Positions 17,019 through 25,918 of a stretch of DNA of 60,605 nt are shown here, piece after piece (position 1 is the stretch's first letter; the number at the start of each line of letters is the position of its first letter). Below the pieces are notes generated by a model that saw nothing but the letters and a program-made list of their open reading frames with translations, did not search any database and was not told where the DNA came from. The DNA lies in assembly GCA_964441755.1 (NCBI GenBank), contig CAYTVG010000020.1:1-60605 (forward strand), read 5' to 3'. The stretch comes from JAUMBM01 sp964441755 (GTDB lineage Bacteria > Bacteroidota > Bacteroidia > Chitinophagales > Saprospiraceae). A program made the position numbers and the translations under genes.

Positions 17019-18227
17019 TTAGCGCCAGAAATCCTTCCAGCTCCACTTAGCTCCCGTCACAATATTTTCATTTGAAAATACCCGTCCTGCAAACCACAAG
17101 GCCAGCAGGATATATACCAGTAGCATGAACAAGACCAAAGCTACCATGGTATAAGAGTAGTCGGACCTCAACAGAGAGCCCATGGCCAGTGAGATATTGA
17201 GCATAGGAATCATTGCCGTTTTCGTGCTAAGTTCCAGGCCGGGCATTTGCGACACCATTATTGGCAGCAGCACCAACATCATCAGGGGTGTGATATAGCT
17301 TTGTGCCTCCTTGTAGGAGTTGGCCAATACCGAAACCACCATACTGATGGCTGCCAAAAAAGCGGTGGACAGCACAATCAACAGCAGCAGCCCGAGCCAT
17401 GAAACGCCCGAAATAGAGAAGCTCATCCACCCGGGATTTTCACCCAGTTCGCCCATTTGCAGTTGCATTCCCAACAACAGGCTTAGCACATTCATAAACG
17501 CACTGCTCAGCCCCACACTGGCTACAGCCAAAAATTTACCGGCGATGATGGCATTCTCGCTGGCAGTAGTGACATAAAGCGTCTGCAGCGTCCTCCGTTC
17601 CTTTTCGCCAGCTGTGATATCGATGGCGATGTAGATACAGCCCGTGAAAATGAGCAACAATAACAAGGACGGGAGGATGGTCCCCAGCAACCTGCCTAAT
17701 TTGTCATCACGCGAAGAAATATCATTCACCTGCAACTTGACCGGCTCAACGAAAGCAGGGCTAAGCGACTGCGAAGCCAGGCGCCCGCTGAGCAGCTGAT
17801 CACTGTAAGCAGACAGCATCGCCTGCACATTTTTCTTTCTTGCATTGAGCACATAGTCAGACTCATCGACATACAGTATCGCATGAGCTGTCTGCCCCGA
17901 CTTAATTTTTTCATCAAAATCTGCAGGAACTTCCAGCCCCATCGCCTCAGGCAGACTATCGAGCATCACCTTGTCAAAAGCTCTCGCTTGCAGCAGCAAG
18001 CTGCTATCTGCCGACAACAAAGTCAACAGTTCGTGCGATTCAGGCAGCCCGCTGACAAACAAAGTGATCTTCTCACGCTGTATTTTTTCCTCCTGGCCTG
18101 CCCCCACCTTGCCCATCAGCAAAAAAACCAGTGGGTAAATGAAAAAAGGCATCAGGATAACCAGAAACAGCATGCGCTTATCGCGCAAAATTTCGCGCAT
18201 TTCTTTCTTGAAAATCGTCAATATCAT
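17019..18227 (-). CDS. ABC-2 type transporter permease (NatB-like)
   Basis: A 402-residue integral membrane protein. One N-terminal helix (MLFLVILMPFFIYPLVFLLMG) is followed by an extracytoplasmic domain of about 150 residues. A cluster of five or six helices begins near 185 (ILPSLLLLLIFTGCIYIAID), with the ABC-2 motif AGEKERRTLQTLYVTTASE in the cytoplasmic loop. This layout matches NatB-type permeases for sodium or drug export. It follows the ATPase gene by 79 bases on the same strand. The substrate cannot be told from the sequence. Confidence 0.9.
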   Translation of the reverse strand: MILTIFKKEMREILRDKRMLFLVILMPFFIYPLVFLLMGKVGAGQEEKIQREKITLFVSGLPESHELLTLLSADSSLLLQARAFDKVMLDSLPEAMGLEVPADFDEKIKSGQTAHAILYVDESDYVLNARKKNVQAMLSAYSDQLLSGRLASQSLSPAFVEPVKLQVNDISSRDDKLGRLLGTILPSLLLLLIFTGCIYIAIDITAGEKERRTLQTLYVTTASENAIIAGKFLAVASVGLSSAFMNVLSLLLGMQLQMGELGENPGWMSFSISGVSWLGLLLLIVLSTAFLAAISMVVSVLANSYKEAQSYITPLMMLVLLPIMVSQMPGLELSTKTAMIPMLNISLAMGSLLRSDYSYTMVALVLFMLLVYILLALWFAGRVFSNENIVTGAKWSWKDFWR

Positions 18228-18306
18228 CTGGCAAGATTATCTTTTAATATAAAAAATTGCTGCCTTACGGTAGCTTGTGCCCGGCCGATTTGCTCCCCTA
18301 TTAGCT

Positions 18307-19041
18307 TTAGGCAGGATTTATCAGTTGAAAAAAAGCATCATGCAGGCTATTCGCCTGCTGTTGTGCTACAAGTTGCGCAGGCGGACCATTGAACACCAGC
18401 TGCCCCTCATGAATAACGAGAATCCGCTGACACAAACGACTCACCTCATCCAGGTGATGCGTCGAAAACAAGACCGCTTTCCCCTCTTCCTGCGCCTGTC
18501 GCTGCATAAACCGGAGTATGAGATCGCTGGCCATGATATCGAGGCCTGTAGTAGGCTCATCCAGTACGATTACGGCCGGATCGTGAATAACCGTACGAGC
18601 AATGGACACACGCTGTTGTTGGCCTGTAGACAATTTTTCACAAAAACGATCAGCAAAATCCGCTATAGCAAAATCGGCTGCCAGCTGTTGCACCCGTCGG
18701 GGTAAAACAGCGGCATCGACCCCATACAATTTGCCAAAATAAGTCAGTAGCTCCAGTGGCTTCAGCCGCCGGTAGAGTGCCATATCGCCGGTGAGAAAGC
18801 CCAGTTGTGCTCTGGCTGCCGACTTATTCTGCCGCATCGTCTTGCCTGCAATATGTACCTCACCACTATCTGGTGACAGGAGACCGGCCAGCATGCGCAA
18901 GGTGGTTGTTTTACCGGCACCATTAGGCCCCAGTAAGCCCACCAGTTCGCCCGGATACACGTCAAAGCTTATATCCTTCACCACTTGTTTATCTTCGAAT
19001 GACTTGCTGAGACGCTCAGCACTGATGACAGGTTGTTGCAT
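18307..19041 (-). CDS. ABC transporter ATP-binding protein (NatA-like)
   Basis: A 244-residue ATPase with Walker A GPNGAGKT at 38-45, signature LSTGQQQR near 135, Walker B AVIVLDEPTTGLD and the switch histidine in VLFSTHHLDE. It powers the permease encoded just downstream. The minus strand carries a TATCTTTG box at 19160-19153, 112 bases before the start, which could drive both genes. Confidence 0.93.
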   Translation of the reverse strand: MQQPVISAERLSKSFEDKQVVKDISFDVYPGELVGLLGPNGAGKTTTLRMLAGLLSPDSGEVHIAGKTMRQNKSAARAQLGFLTGDMALYRRLKPLELLTYFGKLYGVDAAVLPRRVQQLAADFAIADFADRFCEKLSTGQQQRVSIARTVIHDPAVIVLDEPTTGLDIMASDLILRFMQRQAQEEGKAVLFSTHHLDEVSRLCQRILVIHEGQLVFNGPPAQLVAQQQANSLHDAFFQLINPA

Positions 19042-19152
19042 GTATATTTTGATAGCTTTGTTTGCGATAAAAAATAAATGTATTTCTACTGCGGCTGCTG
19101 ATCAGCAGCACAAATACAGAGGCTCAAGATAGCCCTGAGAGCGATATGTCAA

Positions 19153-19160
19153 CAAAGATA
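19153..19160 (-). promoter_or_regulatory. -7 promoter box (TATCTTTG) of the ABC transporter operon
   Basis: The match to TAnnTTTG is exact. A CAAA on the plus strand at 19176-19179 could be a -33 element, but the 15-base spacer is short. Confidence 0.45.
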
Positions 19161-19295
19161 ATCGACAAGTAAATCCAAAAGCAGCTCAAACGAAAGCTGC
19201 AGCTTATTACAATTATTATTCTATGTGCTGTCAAAAATAATGTCGTCAGCCAAGCAAGCGTTTAACTGAAACACGCACAAGCCCCAAAAGCCGCT

Positions 19296-19303
19296 TATCT
19301 TTG
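19296..19303 (+). promoter_or_regulatory. -7 promoter box (TATCTTTG) of the secreted protease
   Basis: An exact match 30 bases before the ATG at 19334. It also supports that start over the longer frame from 19301, which overlaps the box. Confidence 0.55.
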
Positions 19304-19333
19304 GAACCAGATACAATACAACAACCAATACAT

Positions 19334-22300
19334 ATGACCATTGTCAGACTAATCGTTCTTATCGCGCTGGCGGCAGCGTTCCGACTAGGCGCACAGCCGG
19401 TTGATGCACGGCTGGCCCCCACACAACGCCCCATTGAGGCTATTGGCAGTTACCCCTTACCTCCATTGGATAACAAACAGCTACAAGCTGCTGAAGCAGC
19501 GAGGCGAGGACCCGGGATAGCCCCCCGTTTTGCAGAAACCATAGAAGTTGCCCTTCGGCCCGACACCCACGGCAGTTGGGAGCAGCTACCCGACGGCCGC
19601 GAAGTATGGCGACTGCGCATACAGTCGCCGGGCGCGCACTCACTCAACCTCGGTTTTTCAGCCTACACCATGCCCGCCGGTGGCAGTTTGATACTGTACC
19701 AAGCCAAGGGCAAGGAAGTCATCGGTCCCTTTACCCCTGCCGACAATGAGGAGCATGCCGAATTATGGACGCCCATACTCCCTGGTGACGATCTGGTAGT
19801 AGAAGTGCAGCTGGCAGCCGGCACCCGATCTGAACTCGACCTGCAAATAAAGACTATCAACCACGACTTTTTGGGCTTTTCGCTGCTCATGTCGGGTTCC
19901 TGCAACCTCGACGTCATTTGCGGCGCAGAAGACGGCTGGGGCATCGTTGATCAATACCGCGACATAATACAGTCGGTAGCCGTCATAGGCCTCAACGGCA
20001 ACACTTTCTGTACGGGTTTTTTGGTCAATAACACCCGGCAGGACTGTCGGCCGTTCTTTATGACTGCCAATCACTGTGGTATTAACACAGGCAACTCCCC
20101 CTCGCTGGTCGTTTACTGGAACTACATCAACAGTGTGTGCAGGCAGCCCGGCAGCCCGGCCAGTGGCGGAACCGGAGACGGCCTGCTGACTGACTTCAAT
20201 ACAGGCTCCATTTTCAGAGCCGCCCATGCCCCTTCTGATATGACGCTGGTAGAGCTGGACGATCCCGTATCCCCTACTGCCAACGCCTTTTTTGCCGGCT
20301 GGTCGGCCATCAATACCCCGGCACAAGACACCATTATATGTGTACACCATCCCAGTACCGATGAGAAGCGTATCAGCTTTGAATTCGATGGTACTTACGC
20401 AGGCAACTGGGGATCGGGCAGTACACCCGTGGCCAATGGTACCCACCTTATTGTTGCTGACTGGGACATAGGCACAACGGAAGGAGGCTCCTCCGGCTCT
20501 CCCCTATTCAACAGCCGCAAGCAGGTTATCGGGCAGCTTCATGGAGGAGCCGCTTCCTGTAACAACAATTCCTATGACAGCTACGGTTGGATGTACATTT
20601 CGTGGGAGGGCGGCGGCAGTCCCCAAAGCCGCCTGAAAGACTGGCTCGACCCTGACAACAGTGGGCAACTCGAGCTCGATGGCCGTTACCAGCTACAGTG
20701 CAGCTACTATGTGTTGGCCGATCCTCCGGCAGTATCGCTCTGTGCCCCCGATTCAGTGACCTTCCAACTCACTGTAGGCGAGACCTTTGATGATACTGTT
20801 AGTCTGGGTTTCCAATCCCTGCCCGAAGGGCTTGTACTGCAGCTCAGCGATAGCAGCGCAGCCCCCGGCGCGCTGCTTAGCCTTAGTGTCAGTGGTACGG
20901 AGAATGTCCCTACCGGTACTTATTTGCTCAATCTGCAAGCTACTGACGGCAGCAATACAGCTGTAACGACCCTGGTACTGACCATAACCAACGGGCTTCC
21001 AGCGGCAGTAAACCTGACCCAACCGCTCGATGCCGCTGTAGATCTCCCGCTCTCCAACCAACTGATCTGGCAAAATGTGGCTGATGCCAGCAGTTATGAC
21101 TGGCAGTTTAGCGACACCCTGACTTTCAGCCAGCTGCTGGCATCGGGTACAGGCGTCTCTCAGACAAGTGCCATGACTCCTCCGCTGGAAATCCTGACCA
21201 CCTACTACTGGCGGGTACGAGCCAACAACCTATGCGGAAGCGGGGAATGGTCGCCGATATATTCCTTCACGACAGGCGAGCAGCTCTGCCTCAACCTTGC
21301 CTCTGCCAATGTACCCCTCAGCATTTCTTCTTCAGGAACACCGACGGTAAATTCCGTTCTGTCTGTAGGCTTGCCCGGGAATATTGTGTCTATCAGGCTT
21401 GTAGACCTCGAAATCCAGCATACTTACATAGGTGACCTCAGTGCGACCCTTACCTCCCCTGCAGGCACGACGATAGAGCTATTCAACCGGCCCGGCACGA
21501 CAGGGGCGGGTTTTGGCTGCGACGGTGAGGACATACTCGTTACCTTTGACGATGCAGCACTCAACAACGCCGAAGCTTTTGAGAATACCTGTGGTAGCAT
21601 CAGTCCCTCCATTGGAGGCAGCTATCAGCCTGTACAGGCACTGGCCGCCTTTGCAGGCCAGCCTGCAGCAGGCGAATGGATGCTTTCTGTGAGAGACAAC
21701 GCCTCCTTTGACGGTGGGGCTCTACTCGGCTGGCGATTAGAATTCTGTACCGAAATACCCAGCGATGTATTTGTTTCCACACCTGATGCACTAAGTGCCT
21801 GTCAGGGGAGTCCGGTAACTTTTGACATGATTGTAGGCGCCGGCTTCGAAACACCCGTAACGATTGCCGTTGCCGGTTTACCGGCAGGCGCAGAACTCAG
21901 CGTCGATACAAATCCCGCCTTAGCGGGTGACACAGTAACCCTGACGATCGTGGGCCTTACTGCCGGTGAGTACACGCTGCTTGCCAGCGGACAAACCGCA
22001 AACGACACTGCCAGCAGCAGTATCAACCTTAGCATTGACGGGGGTCCGCAGGCGCCTGCGCTGCTGCTGCCCGCGCAGGATACGCAGCAGCCGTTGGGTC
22101 CGGTTGCTTTCCTGTGGTCGCCGGTGAGCGGTGCTCAAAACTACCGCTTCATGTTGTCGACCCAGCCCGACCTCAGTGATGCGCAGATTGATGCGCTGTT
22201 ACCAGCCACCGCTACTTCGCGCAACCAGGGCAGCCTCAACAGTAATACGCGTTATTACTGGACGGTTATCGCAGAAGGTGCCTGCCCGAGTCAGGCGACT

Positions 22301-23164
22301 CCTGAGATCCGGACATTTACCACTGCGCCCAACCTGGAATTGTTCCTCAACAACGGCATTCAGCAGCTGTGTGTAACAGAGGAAGCTACCTACCAGCTCA
22401 CGCTGGGTCCCGACTTTGGTCAGTCACCGACGGTGTCTGTCAGCCCACAGCCATCGGCAAGCTTTAGTCTGCAGCAGCAGTACAACAGCAATACGCGCAT
22501 ACTCACCTTCACCCTCAGTGATCTCTTCAGCTTTAATGAAGGCAGTTATCTGCTTACCTTTGTAGTAACTGACGAATTAGGCAACCAGAACCAGCTCAAT
22601 ACAAGCATCAATATGCTGACAGCCCCGGGTCTGTCCACCTTGGAAGAGCCTGCTGCGGGCAGCATTTTCACCGCCAACAACATTGTACTGCGCTGGTCGG
22701 CTGTGAGCAATGCCACTGATTATCGGGTTGAAATATCCACAGATCCCAGTTTTGCCACCGTACTCATCAGCCAGCAGCAGACGGCCCTCAGTTACGTATT
22801 TACGGCACCGGAAGGCGGGTTGTATTACTGGCGGGTGACGGCCTCCAACAGTTGTGGTGATGCCGTTACAGCTGCGCGCACGCTGAGTTATTCGCCGGTG
22901 AGTACGCGCGAGCTCATGGGGGTCAGCTTCCGGCTATTCCCCAACCCTACTGCAGGCAGCGTGCAGCTACAGCTGAGCAGTGGCATTGGGCAGGCTGTTG
23001 TGATAGATATTTATGATGTGTACGGCCAGCTGCTGGGCCGCAGCCAGCAGGCTGCCTGGTCGCTGCAGCACAGCATTGACCTGAGTGCGTTCCCTGCCGG
23101 TACTTACCTGTTGCGGCTTACGACCAGTGGGGGGTCGTACACGGAGCGGGTGGTTAAAAAATAA
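19334..23164 (+). CDS. Secreted trypsin-fold serine protease with P domain and T9SS sorting tail
   Basis: A 1276-residue exoprotein. The signal peptide is MTIVRLIVLIALAAAFRLGA. A pro-region covers about 21-185. A trypsin-like domain resembling bacterial lysyl endopeptidases covers about 186-465: H247 in MTANHCG, D302 in SDMTLVEL and S387 in EGGSSGSPLF form the triad, and six or more cysteines suggest disulfides. Ig/fibronectin-like repeats follow, with a proprotein-convertase P domain near 660-810 (SIRLVDLEIQHTYIGDLSATL and GEWMLSVRDNASFDGGALLGW). The tail from about 1200 (FRLFPNPTAGSVQLQL to the basic end) is a type A T9SS sorting domain. It is probably secreted or surface-anchored and degrades protein. 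A GH5 enzyme follows on the same strand. Confidence 0.93.
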   Translation: MTIVRLIVLIALAAAFRLGAQPVDARLAPTQRPIEAIGSYPLPPLDNKQLQAAEAARRGPGIAPRFAETIEVALRPDTHGSWEQLPDGREVWRLRIQSPGAHSLNLGFSAYTMPAGGSLILYQAKGKEVIGPFTPADNEEHAELWTPILPGDDLVVEVQLAAGTRSELDLQIKTINHDFLGFSLLMSGSCNLDVICGAEDGWGIVDQYRDIIQSVAVIGLNGNTFCTGFLVNNTRQDCRPFFMTANHCGINTGNSPSLVVYWNYINSVCRQPGSPASGGTGDGLLTDFNTGSIFRAAHAPSDMTLVELDDPVSPTANAFFAGWSAINTPAQDTIICVHHPSTDEKRISFEFDGTYAGNWGSGSTPVANGTHLIVADWDIGTTEGGSSGSPLFNSRKQVIGQLHGGAASCNNNSYDSYGWMYISWEGGGSPQSRLKDWLDPDNSGQLELDGRYQLQCSYYVLADPPAVSLCAPDSVTFQLTVGETFDDTVSLGFQSLPEGLVLQLSDSSAAPGALLSLSVSGTENVPTGTYLLNLQATDGSNTAVTTLVLTITNGLPAAVNLTQPLDAAVDLPLSNQLIWQNVADASSYDWQFSDTLTFSQLLASGTGVSQTSAMTPPLEILTTYYWRVRANNLCGSGEWSPIYSFTTGEQLCLNLASANVPLSISSSGTPTVNSVLSVGLPGNIVSIRLVDLEIQHTYIGDLSATLTSPAGTTIELFNRPGTTGAGFGCDGEDILVTFDDAALNNAEAFENTCGSISPSIGGSYQPVQALAAFAGQPAAGEWMLSVRDNASFDGGALLGWRLEFCTEIPSDVFVSTPDALSACQGSPVTFDMIVGAGFETPVTIAVAGLPAGAELSVDTNPALAGDTVTLTIVGLTAGEYTLLASGQTANDTASSSINLSIDGGPQAPALLLPAQDTQQPLGPVAFLWSPVSGAQNYRFMLSTQPDLSDAQIDALLPATATSRNQGSLNSNTRYYWTVIAEGACPSQATPEIRTFTTAPNLELFLNNGIQQLCVTEEATYQLTLGPDFGQSPTVSVSPQPSASFSLQQQYNSNTRILTFTLSDLFSFNEGSYLLTFVVTDELGNQNQLNTSINMLTAPGLSTLEEPAAGSIFTANNIVLRWSAVSNATDYRVEISTDPSFATVLISQQQTALSYVFTAPEGGLYYWRVTASNSCGDAVTAARTLSYSPVSTRELMGVSFRLFPNPTAGSVQLQLSSGIGQAVVIDIYDVYGQLLGRSQQAAWSLQHSIDLSAFPAGTYLLRLTTSGGSYTERVVKK

Positions 23165-23170
23165 ATTATC

Positions 23171-23210
23171 GCGACACAAATGAGCGGCGAAAGCCGCTCA
23201 CTTGTGTCGC
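23171..23210. repeat. GC-core palindrome after the protease gene
   Basis: An 18-bp stem (23171-23188 with 23193-23210, one G-T pair) has core AGCGGC/GCCGCT and a GAAA tetraloop, 7 bases past the protease stop. The GNRA-type loop argues for an RNA hairpin role here. Confidence 0.7.
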
Positions 23211-23252
23211 ATTGAGCTCCTTGTTTTGATTTATGAAAAAAACCAGGCAGGG

Positions 23253-23284
23253 ACATTTTGGGCAGCGCAAGCTGCCCAAAATGT
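23253..23284. repeat. GC-core palindrome upstream of the GH5 gene
   Basis: A perfect 14-bp stem (23253-23266 with 23271-23284) reads ACA-TTTT-GGGCAGC, loop GCAA, then the complement. It ends 13 bases before the GH5 ATG, so it could affect translation initiation. Its inner arm is nearly the same as the palindrome at 16966. Confidence 0.75.
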
Positions 23285-23297
23285 ATTAATCAGTACT

Positions 23298-24611
23298 ATG
23301 CAGTCATTTTCACCTATTATCATTGCTATTTTCATCATGTTTCAGCAGCGAGCAAGTGGGCAGGCATTTGTCAGGGTTGAAGGCAATCACTTCCTGCTGG
23401 AAGGAAAACCCTATCACTATGTAGGAGCCAACTACTGGTACGGCATGCAGCTGGCGGCAGCCGGGCCTACAGGTGACCGGGAGCGCCTGGGTGCTGAGCT
23501 TGATCAGCTACAATCGCTGGGCGTGACCAATCTTCGCATTATGGGCAGCAGTGAAGGGCCGGAGGGCACTCCCTGGTCTGTGCAGCCAAGTCTTCAGCCC
23601 CGGCCGGGCGAATACCGCGAGGCACTGTGGGACGGCCTTGACTACCTGCTGGCAGAGATGGCCAAGCGCGATATGAAGGCTGTGCTATGCCTCAACAATT
23701 TTTGGCCCTGGTCGGGAGGTATGGCCCAATACTACCACTGGTTTCGCCCCCACAAGCCCATTCCCTACCCACCGCCGGCCGAAGGCGGCAGCTGGCTCAG
23801 CTACATGCTCTACAGTGCCCGTTTTTACCGCTGCAGGCCCGCCCGGCAGGCCTATGAGCAGCACCTGCGGCAGCTGCTCGCGCGCAGCAACCGCTATACG
23901 GGCCAGCCCTACATCCAGGACCCGACGATTATGGCCTGGCAGCTGGCCAACGAGCCCCGCGGCATGCTACATCCGTGGCGCTATCGCGCGTGGATCAGGA
24001 AAAGCGCCCGGCTTATCAAGTCCATTGACCCCAATCACCTCGTCAGTCTGGGCAGCGAAGGCAACACCTCCACGCCTACCGGCAATCATTTCCGGCGCGA
24101 CCACCGCTATGCTGATATCGACTACACCACCCTGCACATCTGGGTACAAAACTGGGGTTGGTACGATCCGTTGCAAGCCGAAAAAACCTATCCGACGGCC
24201 ATCGCCAAAGCCCGGAGCTATCTCGACAGCCACCTGCAGCAAGCCGAGCGCCTCCGCAAGCCCCTGGTGCTTGAAGAATTTGGGCTGGCCCGCGACCAGG
24301 GTAGCTACCAACCCGCAGCGCCTACCCACTGGCGCGACCGCTACTACAGCGACCTTTTTGCGTATGCGCACGACAAGGCAGCTGCCGGCAGCGCCCTGGC
24401 GGGCTGCAATTTTTGGGCCTGGTCGGGCCTCGGCAGGCCGCGCGAAGCGGGCGGCCTGTGGCAGGCTGGCGACCCCCTCATCGGGGACCCGCCCCACGAG
24501 CATCAGGGCTGGTACGGTGTATACAGCGACGATGCCTCTACGCTGGCGATTATCCGGCACTATGCAGCGGCTATGGCCCGCCTGGGCGGCAGCGCAGGCC
24601 ATGGCGGCTGA
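23298..24611 (+). CDS. Glycoside hydrolase family 5 enzyme, mannan endo-1,4-beta-mannosidase-like
   Basis: The ATG at 23298 starts a signal peptide (MQSFSPIIIAIFIMFQQRASG) and gives 437 residues; the longer frame from 23202 crosses two palindromes. The GH5 barrel shows the acid/base glutamate E219 in MAWQLANEPRG and the nucleophile E327 in LVLEEFGLARDQ. YHYVGANYWYGMQL near the start and the Trp-rich NNFWPWSGGMAQYYHW loop resemble GH5_7 beta-mannanases. It probably acts outside the inner membrane on mannans or related glycans. No T9SS tail or binding module is present. No promoter box is evident, so it is likely read through from the protease gene. Confidence 0.88.
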   Translation: MQSFSPIIIAIFIMFQQRASGQAFVRVEGNHFLLEGKPYHYVGANYWYGMQLAAAGPTGDRERLGAELDQLQSLGVTNLRIMGSSEGPEGTPWSVQPSLQPRPGEYREALWDGLDYLLAEMAKRDMKAVLCLNNFWPWSGGMAQYYHWFRPHKPIPYPPPAEGGSWLSYMLYSARFYRCRPARQAYEQHLRQLLARSNRYTGQPYIQDPTIMAWQLANEPRGMLHPWRYRAWIRKSARLIKSIDPNHLVSLGSEGNTSTPTGNHFRRDHRYADIDYTTLHIWVQNWGWYDPLQAEKTYPTAIAKARSYLDSHLQQAERLRKPLVLEEFGLARDQGSYQPAAPTHWRDRYYSDLFAYAHDKAAAGSALAGCNFWAWSGLGRPREAGGLWQAGDPLIGDPPHEHQGWYGVYSDDASTLAIIRHYAAAMARLGGSAGHGG

Positions 24612-24618
24612 TGCCGCC
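24603..24618. repeat. GC-core hairpin with the GH5 stop codon in its loop
   Basis: GGCGGC (24603-24608), loop TGAT, then GCCGCC (24613-24618). The TGA stop codon at 24609-24611 is inside the loop. A T-tract/A-tract stem follows at 24640-24658, and another palindrome at 24672. Confidence 0.65.
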
Positions 24619-24671
24619 TTTACCTGATTGGGCAGGGGCATTTTTTATGTAAAAAAATACCCGAGGCTATG

Positions 24672-24700
24672 TTGTCTGGCCGCCTAAGGCGGCCAGACAA
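24672..24700. repeat. GC-core palindrome between convergent GH5 and czcB-like genes
   Basis: A perfect 13-bp stem (24672-24684 with 24688-24700), TTGTCTGGCCGCC, loop TAA, then the complement. It lies 4 bases from the adaptor stop codon and probably ends transcription from one or both sides. Confidence 0.7.
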
Positions 24701-24704
24701 TATA

Positions 24705-25883
24705 TTACTCCTCCTCGGGTTCCACCCGGGCAGCCACAAAATAGACACCCCCAATGACGATGCGGGCATCCTCAGGCAGCTCCCCTTCCGGCAACACGAT
24801 CGCTTTACCTTCTTGTTCCGTCTGGAGCATGACCTTCAGTTTTCGGAACTCCATACCGTCGGGCGTTTCTTTTTCCAGCAAAAAAATATAATCAGCCTCA
24901 CCCTCCCGCATGAGGGCCGTAGCCGGGACTGCCACGCTGCCCTGCAGCGGTTTGGAGCGGATGGTCGCCTGCGCAAAAGCCCCGTTGACCCAGGCGGGCA
25001 TATCCACGCGCCCTTCGGGTCGCGCATGCACCCGCAGCGCCTTGCGTGCGGGATCCATGCCCGCATCCAGGCTATAGATACGTGCAGGAATCACCTGCCC
25101 CGGTTGCGCCGGCAGGTGTAGCGCGACCTCCTGACCAATACTGACCGCCGGCAGGTCCTTCTCATAAATCCAGATATCTGCGTGTAGCTTTTCAGGATTG
25201 AGCAGCTGAGCGATCAGATCCCCCGGCCTTACGGCTGCGCCCGGGCTGACGGCAATATCTGTGACGATACCCGCTGCCGGTGCGGGCAGCCCGATTTCAG
25301 TGACAATGGATGCTGCCGTCAGTTTATCCGGCGACACATTGTACTGCCTGAGCCTGGCCGCCAGCGCCTGCACCCTCGTCAGTGCAGTCTTATAGGTTGC
25401 CTCTGCCCGTTGCAAGTTTTTGGCAGCCGTAGCGTCAGCGGCGCTAAGCGTCTTATAACGCTCGTAATCAGCCTGTAAAAAAACCAACTCGTCTTTGGTC
25501 TGCAGGTAATCCTGCTGCCAGTCCAGCAGCAGCGGCTGCCGGATGAAAGCCACTACCTGCCCCTTAGACACCCGTTCGTTGAGCCTTACATTGAGTCGCA
25601 GCAGCTGTCCCTCGAAAGGGGCTGATACGCTGGCCATATCTTCCGGATGCACCACCAGCTCCGCATTGGCAGTAAATGTAGCAGCATAGGCAGCAGGCTC
25701 GGCTGCGCCAAAAGAGAGCTTTGCTTCTCTGACCTGGGCTGCTGTCAGCAGCAGTTTGTCGGTATTTTCAGCGGGCGCTTCGTTTGTTGCTGTCGCTGCC
25801 GAACCGGTCTCATCAGAAGGGCTACAGGCTGTTGCCAGCATTCCAACTGCCAGCAAAAACCGAAAAAAACTATTACTATTCAT
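24705..25883 (-). CDS. czcB: RND efflux periplasmic adaptor lipoprotein (CzcB/CusB type)
   Basis: A 392-residue membrane-fusion protein with a lipoprotein signal (FFRFLLAVGMLATAC). A lipoyl/barrel-sandwich half (FEGQLLRLNVRLNERVSKGQVVAFI) is followed by a coiled-coil hairpin at about 110-190, the second barrel half (GLPAPAAGIVTDIAVSPGAAVRPGDLIAQL) and beta-barrel domains. It bridges the RND pump and the outer-membrane channel. I use ATG at 25883; the TTG three codons upstream is less likely. It is the last gene of the metal-efflux operon, 35 bases after the outer-membrane channel gene. I see no Met-rich copper motif or His-rich tail. Confidence 0.88.
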   Translation of the reverse strand: MNSNSFFRFLLAVGMLATACSPSDETGSAATATNEAPAENTDKLLLTAAQVREAKLSFGAAEPAAYAATFTANAELVVHPEDMASVSAPFEGQLLRLNVRLNERVSKGQVVAFIRQPLLLDWQQDYLQTKDELVFLQADYERYKTLSAADATAAKNLQRAEATYKTALTRVQALAARLRQYNVSPDKLTAASIVTEIGLPAPAAGIVTDIAVSPGAAVRPGDLIAQLLNPEKLHADIWIYEKDLPAVSIGQEVALHLPAQPGQVIPARIYSLDAGMDPARKALRVHARPEGRVDMPAWVNGAFAQATIRSKPLQGSVAVPATALMREGEADYIFLLEKETPDGMEFRKLKVMLQTEQEGKAIVLPEGELPEDARIVIGGVYFVAARVEPEEE

Positions 25884-25918
25884 GATAATCAATTGAATGC
25901 ATTAATAAATACCGGTAC

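Noticed and set aside
23202..23297. Upstream start for the GH5 enzyme at 23202
   Set aside because: The extension crosses a palindrome and lacks signal peptide character, whereas ATG 23298 begins a clear signal peptide.
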